Part shown: piece after piece, positions 51,291 through 52,168 of the stretch
Layout of the letters: each line of letters begins with the position of its first letter
How positions within the stretch are numbered: position 1 is the first letter of the stretch
Assembly (NCBI GenBank): GCA_002344215.1
Contig: DDSV01000038.1
Coordinates: 1 to 52,168, forward strand
DNA: 52,168 nt
Reading direction: 5' to 3'
Origin: Akkermansiaceae bacterium UBA2381
Lineage (GTDB): Bacteria > Verrucomicrobiota > Verrucomicrobiia > Verrucomicrobiales > DEV007
The notes under the pieces: model-generated
Seen by the model: the letters and a program-made list of their open reading frames with translations, nothing else
Database searches by the model: none
What the model was told of the DNA's origin: nothing
Position numbers and translations under genes: made by a program

Positions 51291-51502
51291 TCAATACCCC
51301 AGGTTGAGTCGTTGCCCCTCGGCGGCGAGTTCGTCCAGCACGCGTTTCCTTTCCTCCTTCTCCCGCTCTCGGTAGGCGACCACGTCGCCGCGAAGGGCGC
51401 GACGGTGAGTGCCGACCCGTCGGCAGGGGATGGCCCCTCATCGAACAACTTGGATGCGAAGGGGCGGGAGACTCCGAGGATCGTCGCGGCCTGCCAATGC
51501 AA
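51291..51502 (-). pseudogene. Frameshifted HTH antitoxin remnant
   Basis: Two frames join at a run of four C bases (51434-51437 on the plus strand). Upstream is AATILGVSRPFASKLFDEG, a helix-turn-helix of the excisionase/antitoxin type. After adding one base the frame continues AIPCRRVGTHRRALRGDVV through ELAAEGQRLNLGY and stop at 51291. A single-base loss therefore killed the gene. Its N-terminus is not clear beyond 51502. Confidence 0.6.
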
Positions 51503-51566
51503 CGGCGACGGTCACCGTTGGATAGACATTGGACTGAAGGGCGGGGCGCGTTACATTGTCCTCGTC

Positions 51567-51650
51567 ATGATACGGGAATTTTTTGACTTTTTGTCGTTCA
51601 TCGCGCTGCTGGTGCCCTGGGTTCTGATCATCATGTCCTTCTTCATGTAG
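51567..51650 (+). CDS. Possible 27-residue hydrophobic peptide
   Basis: ATG 51567 opens a frame coding a single hydrophobic helix (FIALLVPWVLIIMSFFM) that ends at a TAG. The composition resembles type I toxins or small membrane peptides. There is no clear ribosome-binding site, and the frame is also the end of a longer open frame. It may be chance. Confidence 0.25.
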   Translation: MIREFFDFLSFIALLVPWVLIIMSFFM

Positions 51651-52046
51651 GACCCGAAGACACCTCGGGCGAAGGTCGACGCCAGCTGGGGGGGCTGCCC
51701 CGGGTCTCATTATGCACTGCGAAGTGGCTTCGATTCTGGTGGCAGCTAAAGAAAACCCGCCCCGTATCATGGCGGCGAGTTTTCCCGAACCGGACCTCCT
51801 TCACGCATTCGGGAGTGTCGGTCGCAGCGGACTGAACATGGGGCGGTAAGGGCAGGCTTTCCCCCGTGGGGAGGGCTCTGAAGGCGCGGAAAACGCTACA
51901 AACACGAGCGCACCGAATCCAATTCAACCACAACAAACGCCGCGCGTAACACGCCTGAAATCCCTTATTTTTTCGGGGGCAAAAAAAATCCCGCAGATTT
52001 TCTCTCAGCAGGCCTACCTATTCCGCTCGCCACAAAATTCCTAACC
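51651..52046. other. Gene-free stretch to the right of the toxin-antitoxin remnants
   Basis: I find no coding frame with a family signature. The base composition becomes AT-richer after about 51890, like an intergenic region. No terminator with a T-run is obvious. Confidence 0.4.
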
Positions 52047-52135
52047 CGCTGTTTAACAGCGAGTTACTGTGCACCGCATGCAAAATCCGGGGCTCCGAAG
52101 AAAATCAGCATGCAACTGATTAGCAACCAGTTACT
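52047..52135. repeat. Palindrome with paired direct repeats at the window end
   Basis: CGCTGTTTAACAGCG (52047-52061) is a perfect 7-bp dyad. AGTTACT occurs at 52062-52068 and 52129-52135, and GCATGCAA at 52076-52083 and 52108-52115. Several short repeats within 90 bases suggest an operator cluster or a recombinase arm region; I cannot tell which. Confidence 0.4.
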
Positions 52136-52168
52136 ACAATTTTCGGCACCTCAATCTGAGAATCTGGA

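Overview
The window looks like a chromosomal segment from a high-GC, Gram-negative member of the Verrucomicrobia (Planctomycetes-Verrucomicrobia superphylum). The evidence is two sets of PPC-domain, DUF1501 and DUF1549/DUF1553 proteins, a protein family style typical of that group, plus Tat and Sec-exported proteins and an outer-membrane barrel. No rRNA, ribosomal protein or other species marker is present, so finer placement is not possible from the sequence.

Layout. 0.3-1.25 kb: a fatty acid desaturase. 1.3-3.6 kb: a gene graveyard with a 3'-terminal tRNA-Thr(CGT) fragment, two homologous structured non-coding units (1808-2052 and 2280-2523, minus strand), small decayed ORFs, an HTH remnant and a frameshifted endonuclease/exonuclease/phosphatase gene. 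3.6-38.5 kb: a large denitrification and nitrosative-stress island. It holds a cupredoxin, a porin, a Crp/Fnr regulator, norC-norB-norQ-norD, a GYD protein, a group-3 truncated haemoglobin, a NirV-like/SCO fusion, nirK with a cytochrome c tail, a DRE-TIM aldolase, MsrA, the first PPC/DUF1501/DUF1549 triad, a double RidA-type protein, norF and norE, the second triad, a RIC (ScdA/YtfE) protein, an Rrf2 (NsrR-like) regulator, a three-gene ABC exporter, NnrS and two radical SAM/SPASM proteins of the NirJ/Ahb type. 38.6-47.3 kb: a thioredoxin-like protein and HxlR regulator pair, a MOSC protein, and a tightly coupled five-gene exported-enzyme cluster. 47.4-51.0 kb: a one-polypeptide MmeI-like restriction-modification enzyme. 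51.1-51.6 kb: a decayed HTH/PIN toxin-antitoxin pair. The last 0.5 kb has no gene that I can see.

How the genes work together. NirK would reduce nitrite to NO, fed by its own haem domain or by the cupredoxin. The NorCB reductase, matured by NorQ/NorD and accompanied by NorE/NorF, would take NO to N2O. The truncated haemoglobin, RIC protein, NnrS, MsrA and Rrf2 regulator fit NO handling and repair of damaged clusters. TTGAT-N4-(A/G)TCAA-type boxes lie between the regulator gene and norC, and upstream of nirK, with a weaker one upstream of the RidA gene. They match an Fnr/DNR-type regulator with an E-x-x-S-R recognition helix. No nosZ and no nirS are present, so within the window the pathway ends at N2O. 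Genes from 30290 down to 11391 all lie on the minus strand with short gaps or 4-base overlaps.

The most unusual signal is the pair of non-coding units at 1.8-2.5 kb. Three blocks are almost identical between them. A unit-specific 10-base word is repeated three times directly and once inverted in each unit, and it differs completely between the units while its hairpin stays perfectly paired. I do not recognise this RNA or DNA element.
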